From Actinomycetes bacterium (GTDB taxonomy: Bacteria > Actinomycetota > Acidimicrobiia > Spongiisociales > UBA5794): a DNA stretch of 44,372 bases. Position 1 is the first letter of the stretch; each line of letters begins with the position of its first letter. The position numbers and the translations under genes were made by a program. Under the pieces are notes generated by a model. It saw only the letters and a program-made list of their open reading frames with translations, was not told the origin of the DNA and ran no database searches. Shown here in pieces: positions 1-7,373 of the stretch. The stretch is taken from NCBI GenBank assembly GCA_024638645.1, contig JAHEJX010000025.1, positions 1-44,372 of the forward strand. The letters run 5' to 3'.

Positions 1-50
1 CGCCCGCCGTCATTGCCGCCCGCCGCCGGAAATGCGCCCATATCGCCGCA

Positions 51-112
51 GGGCGCCGGTTGCCCGGCTCGCGCCGGACCTTGACAGGTTCGAATCCCTC
101 TCTCTCCGCTAC
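51..112. other. Unresolved structured sequence in the gene-free left edge (1-248)
   Basis: No convincing gene lies in the first 248 bases. A GC-rich hairpin can form at about 51-76 (GGCGC pairing with GCGCC, enclosing CCGG-TTGC-CCGG). It is followed at 89-95 by TTCGAAT, which is identical to a tRNA T-loop, and by a pyrimidine tract ending in CTCTCCG that resembles the 3' acceptor strand of a tRNA-Ser. The flanking bases do not form a T-stem and no matching 5' acceptor strand (GGAGAG) is present, so I do not call a tRNA. It could be the 3' end of a longer RNA that starts outside the window, or chance. Confidence 0.2.
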
Positions 113-208
113 AACATGGCTCACCCGCCCGCCCTAATCCCTGCGCAACGGAAATGCGGCTCTTTTGAAGCGCGCTCACTGACTCGGGCCGCATCGGGCA
201 CGTCAATA

Positions 209-231
209 AGCGAGGGACAGAGTCCCTCGCT
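209..231 (-). terminator. Terminator-like hairpin after the cupredoxin gene
   Basis: A perfect 10-bp stem (AGCGAGGGAC pairing with its complement, loop AGA) lies 18 nt past the stop of the minus-strand cupredoxin lipoprotein gene. There is no long U tract on the minus strand after the stem (it continues TATTGACG), so it may be a U-poor actinobacterial terminator or an mRNA 3'-end stabiliser. Confidence 0.5.
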
Positions 232-248
232 CATCAACCAGGGGGGAT

Positions 249-959
249 TCAGCTATACGTCAGCTCCGAGTGCATTCCTCGTTCGTAGTGTTCCGGGATT
301 AGGCAGACCACCATCGTGTATATCGATTCATCCATTGGGAAGGTGACAACGAGCTCGGTCGATAGGCCGGGCTCGAGCTCTACTGCAATATCACCGTCGG
401 CCTCATGATGACCGCCTTCGCCTTCTTCGCCGTGGCCCTCGTGCCCTGATGCGATGTGTTCTTCAACACGATGAGCGTTGGAAAGCCTGAATTCGTGGGG
501 GAGATCACCGGTATTCATGATTCGATAGACAACGGTCTCGCCGGGAGTCGCTGAGAAGTCGGCCGGCTCATATCCGTATTCGTTCATGAATACGAAAACG
601 ACTCGGGCATCCTCTGGCACTTCCTGTGCCTCGCCATCGCCCTCATCTCCATGGCCCTCGTCCTCGTGACCCTCATCCTCGTGGCCCTCATCCTCGTGGC
701 CCTCATCCTCGTGGACCTCATCCTCCTCGTCTTCATGGCCTTCCTCGTCCGTGCCATGCATTTCCTCGTCTTCCATGTCCATCGAGTCGTCGGGTGCTTC
801 AGTTGATGGTGGCTCAGTGATCGTTGTCTCAGGAGCGGAGTCGGCCACGGCTGGTGCCGCATCGACCGGATCCGCAGACGAGCCGCCGCAAGAAGTTGCG
901 ACCAACGCCAAGACAAACAACACCGCCAGGTGGGTGAGATGTCTACGGATCGCGGCCAT
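249..959 (-). CDS. Cupredoxin-like copper-binding lipoprotein with His/Asp/Glu repeat
   Basis: Predicted 236-residue exported lipoprotein. The start at 959 is chosen because AGGAGG lies 6 nt upstream; the open frame extends further but would overlap the regulator gene. Residues 1-23 form a signal peptide ending in a lipobox with Cys24. A very acidic and histidine-rich segment follows (about 50-115), with four copies of a HEDEG-type repeat, then a beta-rich domain from about 120. That domain has the spacing of a type-1 copper cupredoxin: a PHEF histidine, and near the C terminus a Cys followed by His and Met (VVCLIPEH...GM). A second His-rich insert (HEGHGEEGEGGHH) interrupts the fold. It lies 97 nt after the regulator gene in the same direction as the copper ATPase. 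Inferred role: copper binding or buffering at the outer face of the membrane. The metal is inferred, not shown. Confidence 0.8.
   Translation of the reverse strand: MAAIRRHLTHLAVLFVLALVATSCGGSSADPVDAAPAVADSAPETTITEPPSTEAPDDSMDMEDEEMHGTDEEGHEDEEDEVHEDEGHEDEGHEDEGHEDEGHGDEGDGEAQEVPEDARVVFVFMNEYGYEPADFSATPGETVVYRIMNTGDLPHEFRLSNAHRVEEHIASGHEGHGEEGEGGHHEADGDIAVELEPGLSTELVVTFPMDESIYTMVVCLIPEHYERGMHSELTYS
641..730 (-). repeat. 15-bp tandem repeat encoding the HEDEG repeat
   Basis: About five to six consecutive 15-bp units, plus-strand consensus CCTCATCCTCGTGGC, run from 641 to 730. The units at 671-685 and 686-700 are identical and the outer ones are degenerate. The period is a multiple of three, so gain or loss of units keeps the lipoprotein frame and changes the number of His/Asp/Glu copies. 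It lies wholly inside the cupredoxin lipoprotein gene. Confidence 0.9.
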
Positions 960-1056
960 GATGTTCCTCCTGGTTGGATTCATGACACCAATATCGGCGA
1001 GAACGGCGAATCTCGATATTCGCCAATTCGATGGAGTCGATTGGGGTCTTTTGGCC

Positions 1057-1680
1057 CTATTCGATCGCCCCCAGTCGCAGAGCCACAGCAACCGCTTCAG
1101 CCCTGCTCGTGACCTCCAACCGATCGAATATCCCCCGCATGTACGTCTTGACTGTGGCCTCGGACAAGTCGAGCTCTCTCGCCACCTGTTTGTTCTCGAA
1201 CCCGTTGGCGATCAGCTGCAGCACCTGGGTTTCCCGAGGACTAAGACGACCCGAGCGCCCTCCAGGGCTGTCGATATCGGTGAGCAGCGGCTGCAGAAGA
1301 TCCGCCTGGATGTAGACGGCTCCATCCGCCACCGTCCGTATCGCTCGCAGGAGCTCATCGCGGCCTGCGCTCTTGAGTAGGTACCCGGCCGCGCCGAGCT
1401 CGATCGCACGGCGCACGTAGCCGGGCTCGTCGTGCATCGAGAGCATCAAAACCCGCACCTGTGGAAGATCGCCGGCGATGGCTTCGAGCACGTCAAGGCC
1501 ACTCATTTCCGCCATCCGCACATCAAGCAACACCACGTCGACGGGGGTTGTGGCGAGAAGCTCCAGCAGATCCTGACCGCTCTCGGCCTCGCCCACGATC
1601 GTGACATCGTCCTCGCCCGACAGCATGTAGTTGATGCCATCGCGCACAACACGATGATCGTCGGCCAATACGAGTCTCAC
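1057..1680 (-). CDS. NarL/FixJ-family response regulator
   Basis: A 207-residue two-component response regulator. The receiver domain (1-120) has the acidic pocket Asp7-Asp8, phospho-acceptor Asp53 (LLDVRM), Ser81 and Lys103. A LuxR-type helix-turn-helix follows at about 143-205 (LSPRETQVLQLIANGF, then SEATVKTYMRGI). The start is GTG at 1680, overlapping the kinase stop by 4 nt (GTGA), so the two are translationally coupled and surely partners. The genes downstream (cupredoxin) and upstream (cytochrome c, copper ATPase) suggest control of metal or redox-stress genes. Its ligand and targets cannot be read from sequence. Confidence 0.93.
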   Translation of the reverse strand: MRLVLADDHRVVRDGINYMLSGEDDVTIVGEAESGQDLLELLATTPVDVVLLDVRMAEMSGLDVLEAIAGDLPQVRVLMLSMHDEPGYVRRAIELGAAGYLLKSAGRDELLRAIRTVADGAVYIQADLLQPLLTDIDSPGGRSGRLSPRETQVLQLIANGFENKQVARELDLSEATVKTYMRGIFDRLEVTSRAEAVAVALRLGAIE

Positions 1681-2987
1681 AGAGCAGGTTCCTTGGCGGA
1701 TCTCGGCAGCCAGCAGACCAAGCGGGTGCCGCCGCTGGCGAGCTGCTCGAATTCGACGCCACCGCCCAGGGCTTCGAACCGCTCGCGCATCGTCGTGAGG
1801 CCCAGGCCCGGCCGGGCGACTACGCCAGTGCCATCGTCACTCACCGAGAGAGTCACCGCGCCGCCCCGGCTCTCCACGTTGATTTCCACACGCGATGCCG
1901 CAGCATGCTTGCGCACGTTCGTGACGGCTTCCTGCGCGGCCCGATAAAGGGCGGTCCGTTGAACCGAACCCAGCTCCCAGCCAAGGAAGACCGCCGCGCT
2001 GACGTCTAGATCGGTCTCGCGCCGGGTGAGGTCGACGAGGTCTTCCAGCGCAGTTTCGAGGCCGACATCTGCCGCCAACCCCTGATGCAGAAGACGCAGC
2101 TCTTTGCGGAGTGTCTTGTCGATGGTGCGGGTGATGTCCTCGAGCCTTACGAGCTCATCCGCAACAGGGTCATCATCGGCAAGCTTCGCCCGCGACCCTT
2201 CGAGGCCATAGAGAAGGCGATAAAGAGGCTGGCCGACATCGTCGTGAAGCGCACCAACAATCCGCCTGCGCTCCTCCTCTTGGACAGCAAAGGAAGATCG
2301 CAGGAGGCTCTCGGCCTGCCGCCGCCGCTCGTTCAACGAGCGGGCGCGAGCAGCAGCGAGTGTCCCGAGAAAGAGGCCCAGGAAAGCAAGCCCCATCCCG
2401 ATCGACAGCCACACGTTACGAGCGATGCGGCCGAGCGCAGCGTTCAGTGCCGATACATCCTGCTCGACCTCGACCACATAGGCGGTCGATCCCTCCGGTC
2501 GTTGAACGGGGATGTAGATCTCAATCAGCTCACCGGCCGCTCGATTGAGCTCATGAGCGGGATCCTGCAGGCTCGATATGCCTGATCCGGTTGAGCCGGC
2601 GAACGCCAATAGGGCAGGCTCCGACAGCTCGAAGCGCTGGCCGATAAGTTCTCGAGCATCGGAGTAGATGATCGTTCCGTCGGCTAGCCAGACCTTCACT
2701 CGCACGTTGTCGCCACCAAGCACACGGTTCTTCACCGCGGCGTCGTATGTGGTCAGCTCCTGAGCGAGGGCAGCCCGGTCAACGGGCAGCTCCGGGAGAC
2801 GCTCGACGACGCTGTGGACTTGGTTGGCTCTGGCGTCGAGGAGGTGAGACTCGGCTGCCCTGGTTATGCCGAAACCGAGAACAATCGTCAGCAGCACCCC
2901 CGCAGCCAACCCGATGACCGCGAGCCTCCCGAGGCCGCCGATCTCACGCCAGTCACGGCGTACCGAGGCAAGCGCCGGAACCTTCAT
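1677..2987 (-). CDS. NarX/DesK-type sensor histidine kinase
   Basis: A 436-residue membrane sensor kinase. TM1 is at about 21-43, an extracytoplasmic sensor region at about 45-190, and TM2 at about 192-213. A HisKA_3 dimerisation helix carries the phospho-acceptor His248 in LHDDVGQPL. The HATPase domain has the N box around Asn357 (EAVTNVRKHA), a G1 motif DDGTG (384-388) and GLGL (394-397). Its start codon overlaps the stop of the cytochrome c gene by 4 nt and its stop overlaps the response regulator by 4 nt. The extracytoplasmic domain is not one I recognise and has no histidine/methionine cluster, so copper sensing is inferred only from gene order. Confidence 0.92.
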   Translation of the reverse strand: MKVPALASVRRDWREIGGLGRLAVIGLAAGVLLTIVLGFGITRAAESHLLDARANQVHSVVERLPELPVDRAALAQELTTYDAAVKNRVLGGDNVRVKVWLADGTIIYSDARELIGQRFELSEPALLAFAGSTGSGISSLQDPAHELNRAAGELIEIYIPVQRPEGSTAYVVEVEQDVSALNAALGRIARNVWLSIGMGLAFLGLFLGTLAAARARSLNERRRQAESLLRSSFAVQEEERRRIVGALHDDVGQPLYRLLYGLEGSRAKLADDDPVADELVRLEDITRTIDKTLRKELRLLHQGLAADVGLETALEDLVDLTRRETDLDVSAAVFLGWELGSVQRTALYRAAQEAVTNVRKHAAASRVEINVESRGGAVTLSVSDDGTGVVARPGLGLTTMRERFEALGGGVEFEQLASGGTRLVCWLPRSAKEPAL

Positions 2988-3391
2988 GGCGGATACGGCT
3001 CGAATCCATACACGGCTTGCTGCTCGCGAACAAACGCTGTTATCGCAACGATGTCATCGTCCGTCAGGCCTTCGATTGGTTCCATGTCCCCGAATCGCCA
3101 GTGGTGCTGGGGCGAGCCGTTCCTGACTGCGAGCAAGAACGAGGCGTCACCGTGATGGTTTGGTTCATAGACGTTCGACAAATGTGACGGACCCTTGTCC
3201 GTTCCACGCAGGTCCACTCCGTGACAGGACGCACAGTTCGCCTGATAGAGCACTTCCCCGGAGCCGACATCGTCGGCACCAGGCTCGGTCACGTCCGCAC
3301 TCGTCGATTCGCTGACGCCACAGGCGCCGGCTGAGATTGCCACAGTCAGCACCAAGACAAGCCGGCTAATGCGTCGATGCGACCTCATCAT
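2984..3391 (-). CDS. Lipoprotein c-type cytochrome
   Basis: A 135-residue exported monohaem cytochrome c. The signal peptide ends in a lipobox with Cys24 (SAGAC). The haem motif is Cys53-Ala-Ser-Cys56-His57 and the likely axial Met is Met103 (GDMEP). Overall pattern and size fit a cytochrome c class I/CbaB-like domain (PF13442 type). It overlaps the ATPase gene upstream and the kinase gene downstream by 4 nt each, an unusual place for a cytochrome. Possible roles are electron transfer with copper proteins outside the membrane, or a redox input to the adjacent sensor kinase; both are inference. Confidence 0.88.
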   Translation of the reverse strand: MMRSHRRISRLVLVLTVAISAGACGVSESTSADVTEPGADDVGSGEVLYQANCASCHGVDLRGTDKGPSHLSNVYEPNHHGDASFLLAVRNGSPQHHWRFGDMEPIEGLTDDDIVAITAFVREQQAVYGFEPYPP

Positions 3392-5451
3392 TTGGAACTC
3401 AAGTCGATCCTCCGAAGCAACATGGCATTGACAGCGACGATAACCGTGGAAAGGCTCATGAGCAGGGCCCCGACCGCCGGATTCAGGAGAATCCCCGCCC
3501 AGACTGCGACACCCGCCGCCAGAGGAATCGCAATCGCGTTGTAGCCGGTTGCCCAGGCAAGGTTCTGGACCATCTTCTTGTGGGTCGCACGCGAGAGCCG
3601 CAGTGCCCGCACCATATCTGCAGGGTCGTCGTCGACCAGCACCAGGTCGGCGGATTCGATGGCGACGTTGGTGCCCGCTCCGATGGCAACCCCCAGATCG
3701 GCGGCTAACAGAGCCGGGGCGTCGTTGATGCCATCCCCCACGAACGCCGTACGGCCTTCATTCCTCAGCTCAGAGACAATTCGCGCCTTGTCCTGCGGCA
3801 GAACCCGTGAGTGATAGCGGTCTATACCAAGCTCTGTCGCGACCGTCGACGCAACAGCCTCTGCGTCCCCCGTGATCATCACCGGAGTGATGCCCATCTC
3901 CTTGAGTTGGGCGATCGTCTGCCTCGCGGAATCGCGAACCCTGTCGCGCAAGGTGATTACGGCAAGACCGACCGATTCGTCCATAACTACGACGGCGCTC
4001 TCGCCTTTTTGGTCTGCAGCAGCGAGCGCGAGCTTGAGATCCTCAGACAAGTCGACCCCGGCGGTTTCAGCCCACTCCGGTCGACCAACTCGAAGAAGTC
4101 TCCCCGTCACGATTCCTTCGACTCCATGTCCAGGCACGGCAGCAACACGATCGCTGGAGGGCAGCTGCGCATTGCTCCTAGCCGCTTCCGCCACGATCGC
4201 TTCAGCCAGCGGATGCTCTGAAGACCGCTCCAACGAGGCTGCCACCGCTAGCGCTTTCTCTCGACTCGTTCCGGCAACGGTGACTTCTGAAACGACGAAC
4301 CGCCCTTCGGTGAGTGTCCCGGTCTTGTCGAAGGCAACGTGCTCCACGCTGCGGCCCCGCTCGAACGCCTCTCGGTTTCGAACCAGAATCCCATTGCGAG
4401 CCGAGATGCTCGTCGCATTCATATTCACAAGGGGTATCGCTAGACCCAGCGCGTGAGGGCAGGCAATCACCAGGACCGTCACTGCTCGGGCTACTGCGAA
4501 GGTCACTCCGGACGTTCCAAAGATCGCCCATACGACGAACGTCGGAGTCGAGACCCCGATCGCAATGATCGTCAGCCAATAGGCGGCGCGATCGGCGAGC
4601 ACTTGGAAGCGGCTGCGCGAGGCTTGGGCCTCTTCGACCAGGCGCATTATCTGACTCAGAGTCGTGGAATCACCTGTACGAGTGAGTTCGATCTCGAGCG
4701 CACCCTCACCGTTGACGGCGCCCGCCACAGCTTCATCGCCACCCTGCTTGGTCACCGGACGTGACTCACCGGTCAGGAAAGCTTCATTCATGCTCGATGC
4801 GCCCTTAGTGACAACGCCATCAGCCGGGACCTGCTCTCCCGGACGAATGAGAATGCGGTCACCGCGCTGGAGAGTCTCGACAGCAACGTCCCTGACAGAA
4901 CCGTCTTCGCCCAATAGGTGAGCGACGGTGGGGACCATCGCAGCAAGGTGCTCCAGCGCCTTCGATGCCGCCTGCACTGACCGCATTTCCATCCAATGGC
5001 CCAGCAGCATCACATCGAGCAGGGTGGCCAATTCCCAGTAGAACGGATTCCCGTCCAGGCCGACAGTCACCGCCAAGCTGTAGATGTAGGCGACACTTAT
5101 GGCCAGCGAAATCAGCGTCATCATTCCGGGCACACGTGCCCGCAGCTCGGCCAGGCCGCCCTTCAAGAAGACGGAACCCGCGTATACGAACAGCAGCGTC
5201 GCCAATACGGGAGTGATCCAAGTGCTGCCGGAGAACGAGGCAGCCTCGTATCCGAACCATTCCTGAATCTGATCGGAGAAGTACAGGATGGGGCCGGTCA
5301 GCGCGAGGGACACCCACAACCTGTCACGAAACATCTCCGGACTGTGGCCTTCGTGTTTGTTGTGACGTCCGCCAGCGTGGGAGTCGTGCTCGTCATGGGA
5401 AGCCTTCGAGCCGACAGCGAGAGGGGCGACATGGTGGCTATTCGAGGTCAT
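3388..5451 (-). CDS. copB: CopB-like P1B-type heavy-metal ATPase (CPH type)
   Basis: A 687-residue P-type ATPase predicted to export copper or silver. The N terminus (about 1-36) is His-rich and lacks the Cys-based HMA domain, as in P1B-3 pumps. The transmembrane metal motif is Cys331-Pro-His333 (CPHALGLA) rather than CPC. Other motifs are TGES (227-230), the phosphorylated Asp375 in DKTGTLT, the HP motif His413-Pro414, TGD (527-529), GDGINDAP (572-579), and the last-helix MSLST...VNA signature. The length is normal. Start at 5451 with a GGGGAAGA ribosome site. First gene of the minus-strand block and translationally coupled to the cytochrome. The CPH motif suggests Cu(II)/Ag(I) preference from family knowledge; the metal is not proven here. 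Confidence 0.92.
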   Translation of the reverse strand: MTSNSHHVAPLAVGSKASHDEHDSHAGGRHNKHEGHSPEMFRDRLWVSLALTGPILYFSDQIQEWFGYEAASFSGSTWITPVLATLLFVYAGSVFLKGGLAELRARVPGMMTLISLAISVAYIYSLAVTVGLDGNPFYWELATLLDVMLLGHWMEMRSVQAASKALEHLAAMVPTVAHLLGEDGSVRDVAVETLQRGDRILIRPGEQVPADGVVTKGASSMNEAFLTGESRPVTKQGGDEAVAGAVNGEGALEIELTRTGDSTTLSQIMRLVEEAQASRSRFQVLADRAAYWLTIIAIGVSTPTFVVWAIFGTSGVTFAVARAVTVLVIACPHALGLAIPLVNMNATSISARNGILVRNREAFERGRSVEHVAFDKTGTLTEGRFVVSEVTVAGTSREKALAVAASLERSSEHPLAEAIVAEAARSNAQLPSSDRVAAVPGHGVEGIVTGRLLRVGRPEWAETAGVDLSEDLKLALAAADQKGESAVVVMDESVGLAVITLRDRVRDSARQTIAQLKEMGITPVMITGDAEAVASTVATELGIDRYHSRVLPQDKARIVSELRNEGRTAFVGDGINDAPALLAADLGVAIGAGTNVAIESADLVLVDDDPADMVRALRLSRATHKKMVQNLAWATGYNAIAIPLAAGVAVWAGILLNPAVGALLMSLSTVIVAVNAMLLRRIDLSSK

Positions 5452-5507
5452 CTCTTCCCCTCTCGCAGTGATTCAAGTTACTCGGAAGAGCAGACCAAGA
5501 TGAGGGC
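5452..5507. promoter_or_regulatory. Divergent 56-bp control region of the copper block
   Basis: This short gap separates copB (minus) from the O-antigen-ligase-like gene (plus), so it should hold the promoter of the copper block. It contains a gapped dyad at 5467-5482, AGT-G-A then six bases then T-T-ACT, which could be a regulator half-site pair. It does not match CopY or CsoR boxes that I know, and resembles NarL-type heptamers only loosely. No clear -35/-10 pair was identified. Confidence 0.35.
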
Positions 5508-7373
5508 GTGAATGCCGCCAGAGTCCCAACTGTCGTTGCAACCTTTGCCCTTGTCGTTGGCTCCGCAATCGCGATCGATCCAGCGGGATGGGCCTCGTTC
5601 GTGACTTTGCGCTGGGCCGTCGTGTCGACAGCGACGCTGGTGCTGTCTGTCGTTGTCTTCTGGCTCGGCGACGTCCGGCTACATAGGGCGACGGCGATCG
5701 GCTGGGGGGTGTTTCTCGCCTGGGCTGCGATCGCGTCGATTGACGCGCTCGATCCGCTCTACGCCTGGATTGGCACCCCAGATCGGCACCTCGGACTTGT
5801 GGCTCTCGTGCTTTTTGCGCTGATGTTCTTCGCCGGGCAGTCCTTCCGAGGGCGTCAAGCGGCTGTCGTTCTGATGCAGGCTGCTGTTCTGGCGCTGCTC
5901 TTCATCGGCGCCTACACGATCTTCGAGATCCTTGGCCGGCCGTTGATCGACGTGGAAACCGGTGGTCGCCCCGGCGGGCCTTACGGCACGGCCGCCTACC
6001 TTGGAGCTGCCTGCTCGCTGCTCCTCCCCATCGCCATTGGCTCAGCCATCGACGGGCTGGACGGCAAACAATGGCGCAGAGCCGCCGCTGTCGCCGGCGC
6101 TGTGGGCACCATCGCCGCACTGGCGGCGCAGACCAGGGCCGGCTGGGTTGGGCTCATCGCGGCCGCTGCTGTCGCGGCCCCGGCCGCCCTCCCCTGGCTC
6201 AGGAAACGATGGCGCATCGTGGGCGCTGCAACCGCGGCCTTGATCGTCGTCGCAATCGTCTCTCCAATCGGTTCACGCGCCATCGCGGCGTTCGACTTCT
6301 CGGACGGCACGGCCCGAGGCCGCATCGACGAGTGGCAGATCGGCGCCGCCGTAGCCATCAACCATCCCATCCTGGGAGTCGGCCCGGAGGGCTACCGCAT
6401 CGCCTTCGCTGAGGGCGTCGACGCCGACTACGAGATGCGGTACACCAGAGTGACCCAGCCGGACCGGGTGCACAGCGGGGCGCTCGATGTCGGCGTTGCG
6501 ACTGGACTGCCGGGCATGGCGCTCTACCTGGCGATGGCCGCGTTCCTCGTTACCCGCAGCATTGGTGCCGCCAGCACCAAGCAACCGTGGCTCGTGGGTA
6601 TCGCTGCCGGAGTAGCCGGATACCTAGCCCAGCAGTTCTTCCTCTTCCCCATAACTGAGGTCGATCCGGTTTTCTGGCTGTTTGCCGGGGTTCTGTTCGC
6701 CGACTCGACGCCGATGGCGCAGATTCAGATCGATTGGGTTCGCTGGCTGTCGGTCCCCTTGGCGTTGCTCGCCGCCGTCGCCGCAGTTTTCGGGGTGAGA
6801 GACGTCGCCGCCGACCGCCGGGCCGCCGATGCGTTCCAGGCGACGTTGCCGGCTACGGCACTGCGACACGCCGATGAAGCCATCGATCTCCGCCCAGACT
6901 CAATCCGGTACTACGTCATCGCCGCTGCTGTGGCCGAGCAACCCTTGGATTCAATCAGCCTTATACAAGAAGCGCTCGAAATCTCTCCCCAGGATCCCCT
7001 GCTTCTGGAACTACACGCAAGCGAGTACCTGCGGCTCGCCCGCACCAACCAAAATGTCGAGCAGCTCCGCTTCGCCATTGACCTGTGGGAACGCCTCGTC
7101 GAGCGCGATCCGGTCCACGCCAGGTATCGCTTCGAGCTCGGCGGCGCGTACGCCATCCTTGGCGACGACGCAGCCGCGATCGAGGAACTTCGCAGTGCTG
7201 CAGACCTCGCACCCCGCAGCGTGGCTCCTCTCGAGCGCCTGGTCAGGGTATATGTCGGTGTGGGTCTCGAGCGCGAAGCGCGAAGAGCTATCACGGAGCT
7301 CGAGGAGCGCGGTCTCGAGCAACAGTCTCTCGAAGTGCTGCGAGCGCTACTAGACCAGCCGGATGACGCGTGA
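5508..7373 (+). CDS. O-antigen ligase/Wzy-like membrane protein with C-terminal TPR
   Basis: A 621-residue protein. About 10-12 hydrophobic segments fill residues 1-430, followed by a soluble tetratricopeptide-like helical region (about 435-621). Between the helices is a loop with the O-antigen ligase pattern: Arg and Trp in RGRIDEWQ, then AINHPILGVGPEGY, then HSGALDVGVATGLPG. Family knowledge (Wzy_C/WaaL superfamily) points to transfer or polymerisation of a lipid-linked glycan outside the membrane. Start is GTG at 5508; the ribosome site is weak (GAGG 2 nt upstream). It overlaps the next gene by 11 nt if that gene starts at 7363. The substrate is unknown, and no other glycan-assembly genes are adjacent. 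Confidence 0.78.
   Translation: MNAARVPTVVATFALVVGSAIAIDPAGWASFVTLRWAVVSTATLVLSVVVFWLGDVRLHRATAIGWGVFLAWAAIASIDALDPLYAWIGTPDRHLGLVALVLFALMFFAGQSFRGRQAAVVLMQAAVLALLFIGAYTIFEILGRPLIDVETGGRPGGPYGTAAYLGAACSLLLPIAIGSAIDGLDGKQWRRAAAVAGAVGTIAALAAQTRAGWVGLIAAAAVAAPAALPWLRKRWRIVGAATAALIVVAIVSPIGSRAIAAFDFSDGTARGRIDEWQIGAAVAINHPILGVGPEGYRIAFAEGVDADYEMRYTRVTQPDRVHSGALDVGVATGLPGMALYLAMAAFLVTRSIGAASTKQPWLVGIAAGVAGYLAQQFFLFPITEVDPVFWLFAGVLFADSTPMAQIQIDWVRWLSVPLALLAAVAAVFGVRDVAADRRAADAFQATLPATALRHADEAIDLRPDSIRYYVIAAAVAEQPLDSISLIQEALEISPQDPLLLELHASEYLRLARTNQNVEQLRFAIDLWERLVERDPVHARYRFELGGAYAILGDDAAAIEELRSAADLAPRSVAPLERLVRVYVGVGLEREARRAITELEERGLEQQSLEVLRALLDQPDDA

Noticed and set aside
32..112. tRNA-Ser at the left edge
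   Set aside because: Only the T-loop and tail match; the T-stem has three mismatches and no 5' acceptor strand is found.
626..820. Plus-strand ORF of repetitive Pro/Arg/His residues
   Set aside because: It is the antisense reading of the 15-bp repeat in the cupredoxin gene.
1057..2987. Nitrate/nitrite NarXL system
   Set aside because: The kinase lacks a recognisable P-box or nitrate-sensing region and the neighbours are copper-related.
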